DNA from: Bacteroidales bacterium
Lineage (GTDB): Bacteria; Bacteroidota; Bacteroidia; Bacteroidales; JAADGE01
NCBI GenBank assembly: GCA_021108035.1
Contig: JAIORQ010000066.1
Coordinates: forward strand, 1-64,000
Reading direction: 5' to 3'
Length of the DNA stretch: 64,000 bases
Each line of letters opens with the position of its first letter. The stretch's first letter is position 1. The notes beneath the pieces were generated by a model that made no database searches, was not told the origin of the DNA, and saw only the letters and a program-made list of their open reading frames with translations. The position numbers and the translations under genes are program-made. Positions 1 to 9,542 of the stretch are shown here, piece after piece.

Positions 1-73
1 TTTTCTACTTTAGAGTGAAAAACTATTTTTCAGCACCTCAAAAAGAAATTTAGCCATTAAAAAATCTAACAAT

Positions 74-205
74 GAGACCACTCCGAAAAGGTGCAAGGCA
101 ACTGATTTTGCAAAAAGTCAAAAAGTTATTAGGCATATAATCAGTTAATTAAGAAAGTTGCCATGCACCTTATTTATGCGTAATAATACTTTTCGGAGTG
201 GACTC
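74..205. mobile_element. MITE-like element, copy 1
   Basis: A 132-bp element with 17-bp terminal inverted repeats: GAGACCACTCCGAAAAG at the left end, and the right end reads GAGTCCACTCCGAAAAG on the other strand (one mismatch). It is flanked by the 6-bp direct repeat AACAAT at 68-73 and 206-211, a probable target-site duplication. A second inner pair, GGTGCAAGGCAACT near the left and its near-complement near the right, adds a second stem. The reverse complement aligns along its length with the copy at 3102-3232. It has no coding capacity, so it is probably moved in trans by a transposase not in this window. The right duplication merges into an ACAATGCA-rich run, so it is slightly less certain than in copy 2. 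Confidence 0.8.
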
Positions 206-211
206 AACAAT

Positions 212-249
212 GTAACAATTTAACAATGCAACAATGCAACAATGCAAAT
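212..249. repeat. ACAATGCA-type short tandem repeat
   Basis: The stretch between the MITE-like element and the isocitrate dehydrogenase stop codon is a degenerate run of AACAATG/AACAATT units, with AACAATGC three times in succession near 223-247. It is non-coding low-complexity sequence. Similar ACAAT-rich filler lies downstream of the aminotransferase gene (15380-15476). Confidence 0.6.
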
Positions 250-1443
250 TTACAATTTCGCAATCACCGCATCAGCCATTTCTTTCGTAGAAGCTGCACC
301 GTTTTTAACAACATCAGCTTTACCTCTCATTTTCATCATATCATAAGTTTTTATTTTTCCTTCTTCAATTATATCTGCAAGAGCTTTTCTGATTTTTACG
401 GCAATTTCTTTTTCATTAATGAAATCAAGCATCATACAAGCCGATTCTATCATTGCCATAGGGTTTACGATTGATGTATCATAATCGGCATATTTTGGAG
501 CCGAGCCGTGTGTTGGTTCAAAAACAGCAATACCGTCTTTTGACCATTGTGCACTGCAAGCAAAACCAAGACCTCCGATTAATCCTGCAAAACCGTCAGA
601 CACAATATCTCCGAACATATTTCCGGCAACAATTACGCCATAATCTTCCGGAACCTTTGTTAACCACATCATTTGAGCATCAATGTTGGTATTCCAAAGT
701 TCAATTTCAGGATAATCATTTTTTTGTATTTCCAATGCCATTTTATACATCATTCCGGAAGTTTCTCTGATTACATTCGGCTTTTCGCATAATGTAACAG
801 ATTTATAGCTGTATTCTTTTGCGTGATCAAATGCAGCACGTAAAATATTTTCGGTTCTTTCTTTTGAAAAAATCCTTGTAGAAACAGATACTTCTTCTAC
901 CGGTACATGTCCGAAATTCTTTTTAAACTTCGGATGCGACATCAAAGCATCATAAACCTTTGCATCCGGATTGCTCCATTCAACTCCGCCGTATAAACCT
1001 TCCGTATTCTGACGGAAAATAACAACATCAACCAAAGGTTCTTCAATATCTCCGTCTTTACCTCTTTTTACAAAGTTCAACGGATTACCTTTATATGTTT
1101 TGCAAGGGCGAGCACAAATCTCCAAATTGAAATGTTGGCGTAATCCCACTATCGGACTTGAATAAACTAATCCTTTGCTTTTTAATTCAGGAGCTAATTC
1201 TTCAAAGGCTTCGTCTTTTGGTTTTGAAGTAATGGCACCAAACAATGCAATTTTATGTTTTGCAATTAAATCAAGAGTCCTTTGCGGAAGCGGGTCCCCT
1301 TCTTTTTTCCAGAATTCCCATCCTATATCTCCTTCAACATAATCAGCTTCAAATCCTGCAGCATCCAATACTCTTAATGTTTCATCGAGAACGGCTTTTC
1401 CTATTCCGTCTCCCGGCATTGTTACAATAGTTCTTTTAGACAT
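250..1443 (-). CDS. icd: Isocitrate dehydrogenase (probably NADP-dependent)
   Basis: A 397-aa cytoplasmic decarboxylating dehydrogenase of the isocitrate/isopropylmalate family, which would convert isocitrate to 2-oxoglutarate in the TCA cycle. Visible landmarks are GDGIG at residues 11-15, the substrate-loop segment FRQNTEGLYGG at 143-153, the metal/substrate motif NMFGDIVSD, and EPTHGSAPKYA near residue 310. The Lys-Tyr pair after HGSAP matches residues that contact the 2'-phosphate of NADP in the E. coli enzyme; NAD-dependent relatives usually carry Asp-Ile there, so I favour NADP. The length is normal for the family. The start at MSKRTIV is the only sensible one, directly before the first beta strand. 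It is transcribed divergently from the C69 peptidase across a 116-bp gap. Family assignment is firm and cofactor choice is inference. Confidence 0.9.
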   Translation of the reverse strand: MSKRTIVTMPGDGIGKAVLDETLRVLDAAGFEADYVEGDIGWEFWKKEGDPLPQRTLDLIAKHKIALFGAITSKPKDEAFEELAPELKSKGLVYSSPIVGLRQHFNLEICARPCKTYKGNPLNFVKRGKDGDIEEPLVDVVIFRQNTEGLYGGVEWSNPDAKVYDALMSHPKFKKNFGHVPVEEVSVSTRIFSKERTENILRAAFDHAKEYSYKSVTLCEKPNVIRETSGMMYKMALEIQKNDYPEIELWNTNIDAQMMWLTKVPEDYGVIVAGNMFGDIVSDGFAGLIGGLGFACSAQWSKDGIAVFEPTHGSAPKYADYDTSIVNPMAMIESACMMLDFINEKEIAVKIRKALADIIEEGKIKTYDMMKMRGKADVVKNGAASTKEMADAVIAKL

Positions 1444-1574
1444 ATTATTTAATTTATTTGATTTTGTAAGTTATTAAAATTTCGTAAATTTATAAATTCT
1501 AAAATAAATTAACAATGAGATAAGTTATATTTTAAATTTTATATATTGTTTTACAACAAATGAATTATTGGTCT

Positions 1575-2993
1575 ATGAAAGTATTTATTAAAACTATAGT
1601 ATTTATCTTAATATCAGGAGCTGTATTCGCTCAAGAACAAGTTGATTGTTACACAATTATTGCCGGAAAAGATGCAAGTTTTGACGGTTCTGTTCTTGTA
1701 GGTCATAATGAAGATGACAGCGGTGAAATACTTGTTAATTGGTTTAAAGTGCCTGCAAGGAAATACAAAAACGATTCAATAACGTTATTAAACGGAACAA
1801 AAATAAAGCAAGTTAATAAAACCAATTCATATTTACGTTTTCAAGTTACAGGAGAAAAATTCGGAGATGCATATTTAAACGAACATTCACTCGTAATTTG
1901 CTCAAATGCTTGTAAATCAAAAGAAGATACGGCAACAGGAAATATCGGCTGTTATTTCAGAAGAATTTTGGCAGAAAGAGCCGGTAATGCTAAAGAAGCT
2001 GTAAAACTCGGAGGTAAACTTATTGAAGAACTTGGTTATGAATCTTCCGGAAGAACATATTGCATTGCTGATAAAAATGAAGCTTGGATGCTGGCAGTTG
2101 TAAAAGGCAAACGCTGGATTGCTCAAAGAATACCGGATAATCAAGTTGCAATTATTCCAAATTATTATACTATTCAAGAAGTTGATTTAAACGATACACT
2201 AAACTTTCTTTCTTCTCCGGACATCATTGAATATGCAACAGAAAGAGGATGGTATGATACTCAAAAAGAATTCAATTTCAGAGAAGTTTACGGAGACTCG
2301 CTTACAAACATCGGAAAATGGAATATCCCTCGACATCTTTCCGGTTTAAATCATTTTCAGGATAATCATTTCAGCAAAAATGATACATTAGCTTTCTCTT
2401 TCAAACCTGAAAAAAAAGTTACATTGGAAGATATTAAATCTATTTTATCAAATCATTTTGAAAAGACAGATTATTGCAGATTACCTGCAAACAATAACCC
2501 GCATGAAAACAAAGTCAGACCTGTATGCACTAAAAGCACACAATTTAGTTTTATTGCTCAACTTCGTTCGAATATGCCTGATGAAATAGGCTCCTTAATG
2601 TGGATATGTCCGTATAACGGATGTATTAATCCATATATTCCGATTTATTTCTGTATTAAAAATACACATGAATCATACAGACTTTCTACTGTAGAAGATT
2701 GTGAAGATATACATTTTCAGAATGATAAAAATAATTTGAAAGATTATCCTAATCATGCTTATTACATTTTTGCAAAATATACAGACTTCATTGAAAGTAA
2801 TTATTCCGAAAGAATTGTAGAAGCAAAAAAGTTCAAAATAAAAATTGAAAACGAATTGAAATCAAACCAAAATAAACTTGAAAAATCAGCATTAGAAGTA
2901 TATGAATCTTATCCCGATGATGTAAAAAAAATATTAACACCATATTGTAATTCCTTTTTTCAAAGAGTTTTAAAACATTATCAAAATGAATAA
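1575..2993 (+). CDS. C69 family dipeptidase, secreted
   Basis: A secreted N-terminal-nucleophile hydrolase of peptidase family C69 (dipeptidase A-like), likely cleaving dipeptides outside the cytoplasm. An in-frame ATG exists at 1560, but the ATG at 1575 (MKVFIKT) puts the basic n-region right before the hydrophobic core and is the better start, giving 472 aa. A signal peptide ends near VFAQ. It is followed by EQVDCYTIIAGKDASFDGS, in which the Cys (residue 25 from this start) is the expected catalytic nucleophile exposed by processing, and by GHNEDD, the family's conserved Asn-Glu-Asp. The C-terminus carries a Lys/Glu-rich helix before the final FFQRVLKHYQNE. It stands alone, divergent from icd. 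Substrate preference cannot be read from sequence. Confidence 0.85.
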   Translation: MKVFIKTIVFILISGAVFAQEQVDCYTIIAGKDASFDGSVLVGHNEDDSGEILVNWFKVPARKYKNDSITLLNGTKIKQVNKTNSYLRFQVTGEKFGDAYLNEHSLVICSNACKSKEDTATGNIGCYFRRILAERAGNAKEAVKLGGKLIEELGYESSGRTYCIADKNEAWMLAVVKGKRWIAQRIPDNQVAIIPNYYTIQEVDLNDTLNFLSSPDIIEYATERGWYDTQKEFNFREVYGDSLTNIGKWNIPRHLSGLNHFQDNHFSKNDTLAFSFKPEKKVTLEDIKSILSNHFEKTDYCRLPANNNPHENKVRPVCTKSTQFSFIAQLRSNMPDEIGSLMWICPYNGCINPYIPIYFCIKNTHESYRLSTVEDCEDIHFQNDKNNLKDYPNHAYYIFAKYTDFIESNYSERIVEAKKFKIKIENELKSNQNKLEKSALEVYESYPDDVKKILTPYCNSFFQRVLKHYQNE

Positions 2994-3101
2994 TTAAAAC
3001 AAGATAAATATTGTTCTATACTTCGTTACAAAGTCTTAGCGATTTTAAGTTCAAAAAGCAATTTTTACAAACTTCCGTTCAAAATAATAAATTTCTTTTA
3101 T

Positions 3102-3232
3102 GAGTCCATTCCGAAAAGTAATATCTTGCAAAAAAAGGTGCATAGCAACTTCTTTAATTGACTGCCAATAAGCCTGTTGTAGTATTGTATTTTTGCAGAA
3201 TCAGTTGCTTTGCACCTTTTCGGAGTAGTCTC
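3102..3232. mobile_element. MITE-like element, copy 2
   Basis: A 131-bp element homologous to the one at 74-205 but inverted relative to it. The ends are GAGTCCATTCCGAAAAG and, on the other strand, GAGACTACTCCGAAAAG. Inner inverted repeats GGTGCATAGCAACT and AGTTGCTTTGCACC are also present. It is flanked by a perfect 6-bp direct repeat TTTTAT at 3096-3101 and 3233-3238, the expected footprint of a cut-and-paste insertion. No ORF is present. Two independent insertions that both show 6-bp duplications define the element boundaries well. Confidence 0.85.
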
Positions 3233-3333
3233 TTTTATGGAATTATTGAAATTAATACATCTTTGTTAAAAATGTTGTAAAAATAATATGTTACAACAAA
3301 AAAACATGTTAAGAAAAATAACAAATTAATTTA

Positions 3334-3373
3334 CAATATTTTGAATAAATAATCAATATTTTGAATAACCAAT
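3334..3373. repeat. 20-bp direct duplication in the WD40-caspase promoter
   Basis: CAATATTTTGAATAAATAAT at 3334-3353 is repeated as CAATATTTTGAATAACCAAT at 3354-3373 (two mismatches, no spacer). The second copy contains the likely -33 TTTG box. It could be a paired regulator site or a promoter duplication. Confidence 0.6.
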
Positions 3374-3390
3374 CAAACAGTTTATATTTG
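3360..3390 (+). promoter_or_regulatory. Bacteroidota promoter for the WD40-caspase gene
   Basis: TTTG at 3360-3363, a 19-bp spacer, then TATATTTG at 3383-3390, matching the Bacteroidota sigma consensus TTTG-N19/21-TAnnTTTG exactly. It lies 22 bp upstream of the ATG at 3413. Confidence 0.7.
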
Positions 3391-3412
3391 AATAAATTTT
3401 AAAAACTAAAAT

Positions 3413-6400
3413 ATGAAAAACCTAAAAAACATTTTCTTCGTAATTATATTTCTATTCTCGTTAACATCATTTACTAATGCACAAGATAAAGAATTAGAGA
3501 TTGTTATACAGAGAGGTCATCAAGGAGCAGTTAAAGTTGCAGTTTTCAGTCCAAACGGAAAATTTCTTGTAACAGGAGGAAGAGACAAAACGGCAAAATT
3601 ATGGGAAGTTGCAACAGGCAGAGAAATGCGGACTTTTCAAGGACATGAAGGGACAATACTTGCCCTTTGTTTTTCTCCTGACGGAAAATTGATAGCTACA
3701 GGAAGTACAGATAAAAGTGTAAAACTATGGGATATTGAAACCGGTGAGTTAATAATGACTTTTAAAGATGAAGAAGACAAATCTTATTCTAAAATCGGTA
3801 TTACTTCAATTGCTTTTACATCTGATGCAAAACATATTGTAATCGGCGGGACTAGCAATAATTTAAAAATTTATCTTACTGAAACCGGTGAACTTATCAG
3901 AAAATTTAAAGTCTGCCCGAATATCGGAACAAATACAGGTGTCAAAATTCAAATCAGCAAAAATAACAAAGATATATTGGTTTCAGAAGATAATCGAAAA
4001 GCAGTTATTTATAATTTTGAAACAGGGGAGAAAAAGGCAACATATAAATCTGTTGAAAAAGGATCTTGCGGAGGATGCGGTACTATCGCAAAATACAGTT
4101 CAGATGAAAAATACATAATATCAGGCTGTAATAAAGGACCTTTAGTTTTATGGGATACTAAAAATGTAAAAAAAATTATGACTTTTATTGAAGAACAAGA
4201 AGATGTAAGTTCTGTTGATATTAGTCCTGACGGTACAAAGGTTTTAATTTCTGATGAGAATTCAATTTATATTTACAGTGTAAAATCAGGAAAACGCATT
4301 AAGACTGTTAAAGCCCATAAAAAAGAAATTATGTATGTTGAATTCAGTCCTGACAGCAAATATATTATTTCTGCAAGTAATGACGGCTCAGCGATTTTAT
4401 GGAAGACATCAACAGGAAAAAAGATAAGAACATTCATCGGTTTTTTAAATAAAAGCGATTACGGAACTAAACTTGACAGAGAAGAGTATTGGGAATTTTG
4501 GGCAAGAACGTATTTTGACTATAAAACAAGTGTAAAACTTAGTCCTGACGGAAAACATATGATTATCGGGAAAAAGGATTCTATTGCTAAAGTCATTGAA
4601 TTTGAAACGGGAAAAACAGCATTTAATTTAACAGGACATTCCGGAGCAGTAATTTGCTTTGATTTTTCTCCCAACGGTAAATATATAGCAACAGGAAGCA
4701 GTGATAAAACTGTAAAGCTGTGGAATGCTGCAAACGGAAAATTTATTAAAACAATAAAAGGACATTGGGGAATGATTTTTTCAGTTCATTTTGATAAGAG
4801 CGGAAAAAAATTGCTGACATCCGCTTATGACGGTGATGCTTATATTTGGAATGTTGAAACAGGAGAAGAAGAAAAATATTTCAAAGGAGTAAAAGCTTAC
4901 ACCTCTGATTTTTCCAAAATAGGAAATTATATTGTTACAGGTGGTTTTGATAAAACGTTTTCTTTTTGGGAAATTGATTCTAACGAAAAATTCAGAAAAT
5001 ATATTGGTCATACAGATGTTGTAACTTCATTTGATTTCAGTCATGACGGAAAAACTGTTGTGTCAGCTTCTTGGGATGATAAAGCTAATATTTTTGATGT
5101 TATTTCGGGTTTTCAAATTAATCAATTGATCGGGCATACCGGAAACATTAATACTGTGTTATATTCAAAATACGGTAAGTCTATTTTTACAGGAAGTTCA
5201 GACGGTACGATAAAAATGTGGGATTCAAAAACATGCAAAGAATTGAAGACATTTACAGGTCATAAGTCTGATGTAACATCTTTACAAATAACTCCTGATA
5301 ATCAAACATTAATTTCTTGCGATATTGAGGGAACTGTTAAAGTATGGGAAATAGTAAATTCAAAAGAAATCTATACATATTATCAATTATCAAGAAATGA
5401 TTGGTTCGTAAAATCAAGAGGTGGTTTTTTTGACGGAAATGCAGGGGCTAAAAAATACATCTTTTATGTTAAAGGAATGCAAACGTACAATGTTGATCAG
5501 TTTTTTGAAGATTTTTATCGTCCGGGATTATTACAAAATGCTTATCAAACAAGAGGCTTGATTAATGAAAATATTAATCTTTATGATTATTTACAAAAAT
5601 CACCTCCTCCGAGTGTAAAATTTAATACTTTTTATAACGACTCTGTGTTTAAAGAAGATTTTATTAATATTGAATTTCAAATTACCGACAACGGCGGCGG
5701 TGTCGATGAAATTAAGGTTATGCACAATGGTAAACGTATTTTTTTTGATTTCGTTGGAACTCAAAGAAAAAAAAGGGGGAAGAAAACATCTCAAGAAATT
5801 CAACTTTTGTTAGTACCGGGTAAAAATAAAATATCAATATCTGCTTTCAGTGAAGGAAGAATTGAATCAAACAATGCAGAACAAACTGTTATTTTTGAAA
5901 GTAATAAAAATTTATCTGATTGTTATATTCTTACCATTGGTATTGACAAGTATGAAAATGAAAGTTTAAATTTGAATTATGCAAAAGCAGATGCAAAATC
6001 TTTTTCATCAGTTATAAAAAAAAGAAGCAAAGGTTTATTTAATAATATGTATTTCTATGATCTTTTTGATAAAGATGCAAAAAAAATAAATATTATAAAT
6101 GCAATAAAAGAAATTGCAAGTAAAGCAAACCCCGAAGATGTATTTATATTCTATTATGCAGGTCACGGCAGTATGTTAGGTACAGATTTCTTTTTCATTC
6201 CTACAGATTGTATCAGATTATTTGATACAGAAATGCTTGAAAATAAGGCAATTATTGCCGATGTTATGCAAAATAATTTTAAAAAAATAAAAGCTCTTAA
6301 ACAGTTAATGATTTTAGATGCATGTCAATCAGGCGGTGCTACCGAAATTCTGGGACACAGAGGAGCAGGCAAAGAAAAAGCAATTGCCCAACTTTCAAGA

Positions 6401-6679
6401 AGTACGGGAATTCATGTATTAGCATCTGCCGGAAGTGAACAATTTGCCATAGAATTTAAAAGTCTCGGACACGGATTATTTACCTATGTCCTTTTGGATG
6501 CAATTAACGGAAGTGCAGACGGTTCACCTCTTGACGGAAAAGTAACAATCTATGAAATAAAATCTTACCTTGATGACCAAGTTCCTGAATATACAAAAAA
6601 ATTCAAAGGAATTAGACAATATCCTCAATCCTATTCCGGAGGAAATGATTTTCCTTTGGCAATAGAGGATAATAAGTAA
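3413..6679 (+). CDS. Secreted WD40-repeat protein with C-terminal caspase-like domain
   Basis: A 1088-aa protein. A signal peptide (MKNLKNIFFVIIFLF...TNAQ) is followed by 14 recognisable WD40 repeats over residues about 35-660, enough for two seven-bladed propellers. The best copies read GHEGTILALCFSPDGK and GSSDKTVKLWN. A linker with SPPPSVKF and DNGGGVDEIKV, probably an Ig-like fold, covers about 720-830. The C14 caspase/metacaspase-like domain begins at CYILTIGIDKY and carries both catalytic motifs: YYAGHGS (His918) and DACQSGG (Cys971). Fusions of this kind are known in bacteria with large genomes and their roles are mostly undefined. The signal peptide places this one in the envelope or outside. 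It is monocistronic, with a clear promoter (3360-3390) and terminator (6706-6743). Substrate and activating trigger are unknown. Confidence 0.85.
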   Translation: MKNLKNIFFVIIFLFSLTSFTNAQDKELEIVIQRGHQGAVKVAVFSPNGKFLVTGGRDKTAKLWEVATGREMRTFQGHEGTILALCFSPDGKLIATGSTDKSVKLWDIETGELIMTFKDEEDKSYSKIGITSIAFTSDAKHIVIGGTSNNLKIYLTETGELIRKFKVCPNIGTNTGVKIQISKNNKDILVSEDNRKAVIYNFETGEKKATYKSVEKGSCGGCGTIAKYSSDEKYIISGCNKGPLVLWDTKNVKKIMTFIEEQEDVSSVDISPDGTKVLISDENSIYIYSVKSGKRIKTVKAHKKEIMYVEFSPDSKYIISASNDGSAILWKTSTGKKIRTFIGFLNKSDYGTKLDREEYWEFWARTYFDYKTSVKLSPDGKHMIIGKKDSIAKVIEFETGKTAFNLTGHSGAVICFDFSPNGKYIATGSSDKTVKLWNAANGKFIKTIKGHWGMIFSVHFDKSGKKLLTSAYDGDAYIWNVETGEEEKYFKGVKAYTSDFSKIGNYIVTGGFDKTFSFWEIDSNEKFRKYIGHTDVVTSFDFSHDGKTVVSASWDDKANIFDVISGFQINQLIGHTGNINTVLYSKYGKSIFTGSSDGTIKMWDSKTCKELKTFTGHKSDVTSLQITPDNQTLISCDIEGTVKVWEIVNSKEIYTYYQLSRNDWFVKSRGGFFDGNAGAKKYIFYVKGMQTYNVDQFFEDFYRPGLLQNAYQTRGLINENINLYDYLQKSPPPSVKFNTFYNDSVFKEDFINIEFQITDNGGGVDEIKVMHNGKRIFFDFVGTQRKKRGKKTSQEIQLLLVPGKNKISISAFSEGRIESNNAEQTVIFESNKNLSDCYILTIGIDKYENESLNLNYAKADAKSFSSVIKKRSKGLFNNMYFYDLFDKDAKKINIINAIKEIASKANPEDVFIFYYAGHGSMLGTDFFFIPTDCIRLFDTEMLENKAIIADVMQNNFKKIKALKQLMILDACQSGGATEILGHRGAGKEKAIAQLSRSTGIHVLASAGSEQFAIEFKSLGHGLFTYVLLDAINGSADGSPLDGKVTIYEIKSYLDDQVPEYTKKFKGIRQYPQSYSGGNDFPLAIEDNK

Positions 6680-6705
6680 ATACGTTTAAAATTTGCAAAT
6701 AATTA

Positions 6706-6743
6706 ATGAGGGTTTCACTTTGAGTGAAGCCCTCATTTTTTTT
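6706..6743 (+). terminator. Rho-independent terminator of the WD40-caspase gene
   Basis: A 14-bp stem: ATGAGGGTTTCACT at 6706-6719, loop TTG, then AGTGAAGCCCTCAT at 6723-6736 (one G-T wobble), followed by eight T residues. It starts 27 bp after the stop codon. Confidence 0.85.
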
Positions 6744-6775
6744 ACGGTATATCGTAAACTTCTGCAGTTATCTTA

Positions 6776-6806
6776 TTCAAGCCTTCACTCCAAGTGAAGG
6801 CTTGAA
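6776..6806. repeat. Perfect 14-bp hairpin, CTTCACT/AGTGAAG family
   Basis: TTCAAGCCTTCACT, loop CCA, then AGTGAAGGCTTGAA: a perfect inverted repeat. It shares the CTTCACT/AGTGAAG core with the terminator 50 bp upstream and with the long inverted repeat at 49399-49467. It overlaps the last codons of the possible minus-strand ORF 6777-7046. It lacks a T-run on either side, so a terminator role is doubtful. Confidence 0.7.
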
Positions 6807-7046
6807 TGATTTTATAGAAGTTGTAACAAACTTTTTTCTTAACCAACGTGTTATATATACAATTAAAAATATCAATCCAAAATTAAATCCTAAAATGAGC
6901 AAAGCATTATTTTGTTCCGTGCTTTTAAAACAATCAGAAAAAGTAATAAACAATATAATTACAGAAACAGGAATAAGAAATAATGAAATAGTAAACATAT
7001 TTCTGAACCAAAAAGACAGGATTTCATAAAGAGATAGTTTATTCAT
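6777..7046 (-). CDS. Possible small two-helix membrane protein
   Basis: An 89-aa ORF with two strongly hydrophobic segments (about residues 18-36 and 48-66), positively charged flanks (ITRWLRKKF after the second) and a plausible start MNKLSLYEIL. I do not recognise a family. The C-terminal SLGVKA is encoded by the hairpin repeat at 6776-6806, as if the original end had been replaced by repeat sequence. A competing 101-aa ORF on the plus strand (6724-7029) looks less protein-like. It lies in the gap between the WD40-caspase gene and recQ. Confidence 0.4.
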   Translation of the reverse strand: MNKLSLYEILSFWFRNMFTISLFLIPVSVIILFITFSDCFKSTEQNNALLILGFNFGLIFLIVYITRWLRKKFVTTSIKSFKPSLGVKA

Positions 7047-7358
7047 AATTTATATATTTAAAAGCCAAAAGATAAGAAATTAAAACCAAAAAACAATTTC
7101 TTTGTAAAATTGTTAACAACTTTGTATTTTTCGCATCTTTCCGGTTTTTTATTTAATTTGCAAAAGATAACGATATATCGCAAACTTATGCGTATGTATG
7201 CAAAAGTTTAACCTATATCGTAATGAATAACATAAAAAAAACAATATATTTTTATCAAAAAAGTCAAAAGAAGCGACTTATAACGGCATTAAGCATTTAA
7301 ACATCAAAGATTTTTGTTTTGAAATATTAAAAAAATCAATTTAGAAAAATATATAACT
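7047..7358. other. Non-coding stretch upstream of recQ
   Basis: AT-rich sequence without a credible ORF. TATATCG recurs here (at about 7172 and 7212) and near 6748, including the palindrome CGATATATCG near 7169-7178, often followed by a CAAACTT-like string. I see no clear -33/-7 pair for recQ. Confidence 0.5.
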
Positions 7359-9509
7359 ATGTCCCCCGAAGCAGAAGCGAAACAAATACTAAAACAACAA
7401 TTCGGTTACGACAGTTTCAGGCCCGGGCAGGCTGAAATTATAAAAGCTGTTGTTGAAGACAAAAAAGATTGTCTTGTATTGATGCCTACAGGAGGCGGAA
7501 AATCAATAACATACCAAATTCCTGCATTAATAAATAACGGAATAACAATAGTTATTTCTCCTCTGATTGCTTTAATGAAAGACCAAGTAGAAGCATTAAG
7601 AGCAAACGGAATTGCTGCTGCATTCCTGAACAGTTCTTTAAGCCCTGATGAACAAAGATATATTGAAGATTCAGTATTAAACGGAAGTATAAAGTTACTC
7701 TATGTATCACCTGAAAAACTTGTCAGTGAAAGCTTTTCCCGGTTTCTTAACAATCTGAATATAAATCTGTTTGCTGTTGATGAAGCACATTGTATCTCTC
7801 AATGGGGACATGACTTTCGTCCGGAATACACGAGACTTAAAATCCTAAAAGAAAACTATCCGGAAATACCGGTTTTAGCTCTTACTGCAACAGCCGATAA
7901 AATTACTGCAAGAGATATAATAAAACAATTAAATCTGCAAGACCCCGAAAAATTTATTGCATCTTTCGACCGACCGAATATAAGTCTTAATGTTGCTTCG
8001 GGTATAAACAAATATGAAAAAATTAAAGCATTTATTAAAAATCGTCCGAACCAATCCGGAATTATTTATTGTTTGAGCCGAAAATCAACCGAACAAGTTG
8101 CTGCAAAATTAAAATCTAACGGCATAAATGCAGCACATTATCATGCCGGCATGGAAAGAGAAGAACGTTCAAAAGTTCAGGAAGAATTTATTAAAGATAA
8201 TGTTCCGATTATTTGTGCAACCATTGCCTTCGGAATGGGAATTGATAAATCAAATGTCCGCTGGATAATCCATTATAATATGCCGAAAAATCTTGAAAAT
8301 TATTATCAAGAAATAGGACGTTGCGGAAGAGACGGAACAAAAGCTCATACCATAATGTTTTACAGTTACAGAGATATTATGGTTTACAGAGGTTTTATTA
8401 ATGATGCTCCTTCAAACAAAGAAGTTGAACTTGCAAAACTCAATCGCATACAAGAATATGCAGAATCATTAACTTGCCGAAGGAAGATTTTATTAAGTTA
8501 CTTTGGAGAACATCTTGCCGAAGATTGCGGCAATTGTGATGTTTGCAAAAATCCGCCCGAACATTTTGACGGAACAATTGTTGCACAAAAAGCTCTTTCT
8601 GCATTACTTCGATTAAAAGAAAATGTTGGTATTAATATGTTGATTAATGTTTTAAGAGGTGCAGGCAGGCAGGATATCTTTGAACATGGTTACAATAATA
8701 TTAAAACATACGGAGCAGGCAAAGATATAAGTTTTGCAGATTGGCAACAATACATATTACAACTTCTGAATCAGGGACTAATTGAAATTGCCTATGACCA
8801 AAACCATGTTTTAAAATTGACCGAAGCAAGCAAAGATGTTTTGTTTAATATGAAAAAAATTAAGCTTGTAAAAGTTTCTGAAATTGAAAAGAAGAAACAA
8901 AAAACAAAAGAACCGAAGCAACTTAAACTTGTCAGTAAAACAAAACAGCTCAGCAACGAACTTTTTGAACTATTAAGAACAATAAGAAAAGACATTGCCG
9001 ATAAAGACGGTGTTCCTCCGTATATGATCTTTTCAAATGCCGTTCTCGAAGATTTAAGTTCAGAAAAACCTACTTCGATTGATGATTTAACAGATATTTC
9101 CGGAATTGGAGAATATAAAGCAAATAAATACGGTAAATATTTTGTTGGTGAAATAGTAAAATTTATAAAGGAAAAAAGTGCAGAAGGAGCAAAAATTAAG
9201 GGCAGCACATATTTGATAACTTATGATATGTTCCGGAAAGGAATGAGCGTTGAAGATATTGCAAAAGAAAGGAATTTACAAGTTACAACTATTTTCTCGC
9301 ATCTTGCTAATTCATACACTAACGGAAAAGACGTTGATATTAAAAGACTGATTACAGGAGATGAGCTTGCAGAGATAATACAGGCTATTAAAGAAAAAGG
9401 AACAGAAGAAGGCATGAGACCGATTTTTGATTATCTGAATGAAGAAATTGATTACGGAAAAATCAGGTTGGGAATTGCTTTTTATGAAAAAGAATTTAAT
9501 AAGAATTAA
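7359..9509 (+). CDS. recQ: ATP-dependent DNA helicase RecQ
   Basis: A 716-aa 3'-5' superfamily 2 DNA helicase involved in recombination and replication-fork repair. Order of parts: motif 0 [14 protein letters not shown], Walker A MPTGGGKS (Lys48), [15 protein letters not shown] (motif II with the RecQ aromatic loop), LALTATAD (motif III), GIIYCLSR (IV), and IGRCGRDG (VI). These are followed by the RecQ zinc site with [12 protein letters not shown] and CGNCDVC, a winged helix, an HRDC domain at about residues 530-610 ([13 protein letters not shown]), and a C-terminal helix-turn-helix segment (HTH_40 type, about 620-716). The architecture and length match typical Bacteroidota RecQ. The start at [16 protein letters not shown] is conventional. 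The gene stands alone. Confidence 0.95.
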   Translation: MSPEAEAKQILKQQFGYDSFRPGQAEIIKAVVEDKKDCLVLMPTGGGKSITYQIPALINNGITIVISPLIALMKDQVEALRANGIAAAFLNSSLSPDEQRYIEDSVLNGSIKLLYVSPEKLVSESFSRFLNNLNINLFAVDEAHCISQWGHDFRPEYTRLKILKENYPEIPVLALTATADKITARDIIKQLNLQDPEKFIASFDRPNISLNVASGINKYEKIKAFIKNRPNQSGIIYCLSRKSTEQVAAKLKSNGINAAHYHAGMEREERSKVQEEFIKDNVPIICATIAFGMGIDKSNVRWIIHYNMPKNLENYYQEIGRCGRDGTKAHTIMFYSYRDIMVYRGFINDAPSNKEVELAKLNRIQEYAESLTCRRKILLSYFGEHLAEDCGNCDVCKNPPEHFDGTIVAQKALSALLRLKENVGINMLINVLRGAGRQDIFEHGYNNIKTYGAGKDISFADWQQYILQLLNQGLIEIAYDQNHVLKLTEASKDVLFNMKKIKLVKVSEIEKKKQKTKEPKQLKLVSKTKQLSNELFELLRTIRKDIADKDGVPPYMIFSNAVLEDLSSEKPTSIDDLTDISGIGEYKANKYGKYFVGEIVKFIKEKSAEGAKIKGSTYLITYDMFRKGMSVEDIAKERNLQVTTIFSHLANSYTNGKDVDIKRLITGDELAEIIQAIKEKGTEEGMRPIFDYLNEEIDYGKIRLGIAFYEKEFNKN

Positions 9510-9542
9510 TTTTTATATTTGTATTGAAAAACTAATAATTTT

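Noticed and set aside
226-770. Plus-strand ORFs of 82 and 99 aa
   Set aside because: They lie antisense within the isocitrate dehydrogenase gene and have no protein-like composition.
6724-7029. 101-aa plus-strand ORF
   Set aside because: It overlaps the hairpin-derived sequence and the more protein-like minus-strand two-helix ORF. It has no signal, domain or ribosome-binding context.
8792-9208. 138-aa minus-strand ORF inside recQ
   Set aside because: It is a shadow of the RecQ C-terminal and HRDC coding sequence, with Ser/Phe-rich composition typical of an antisense frame.
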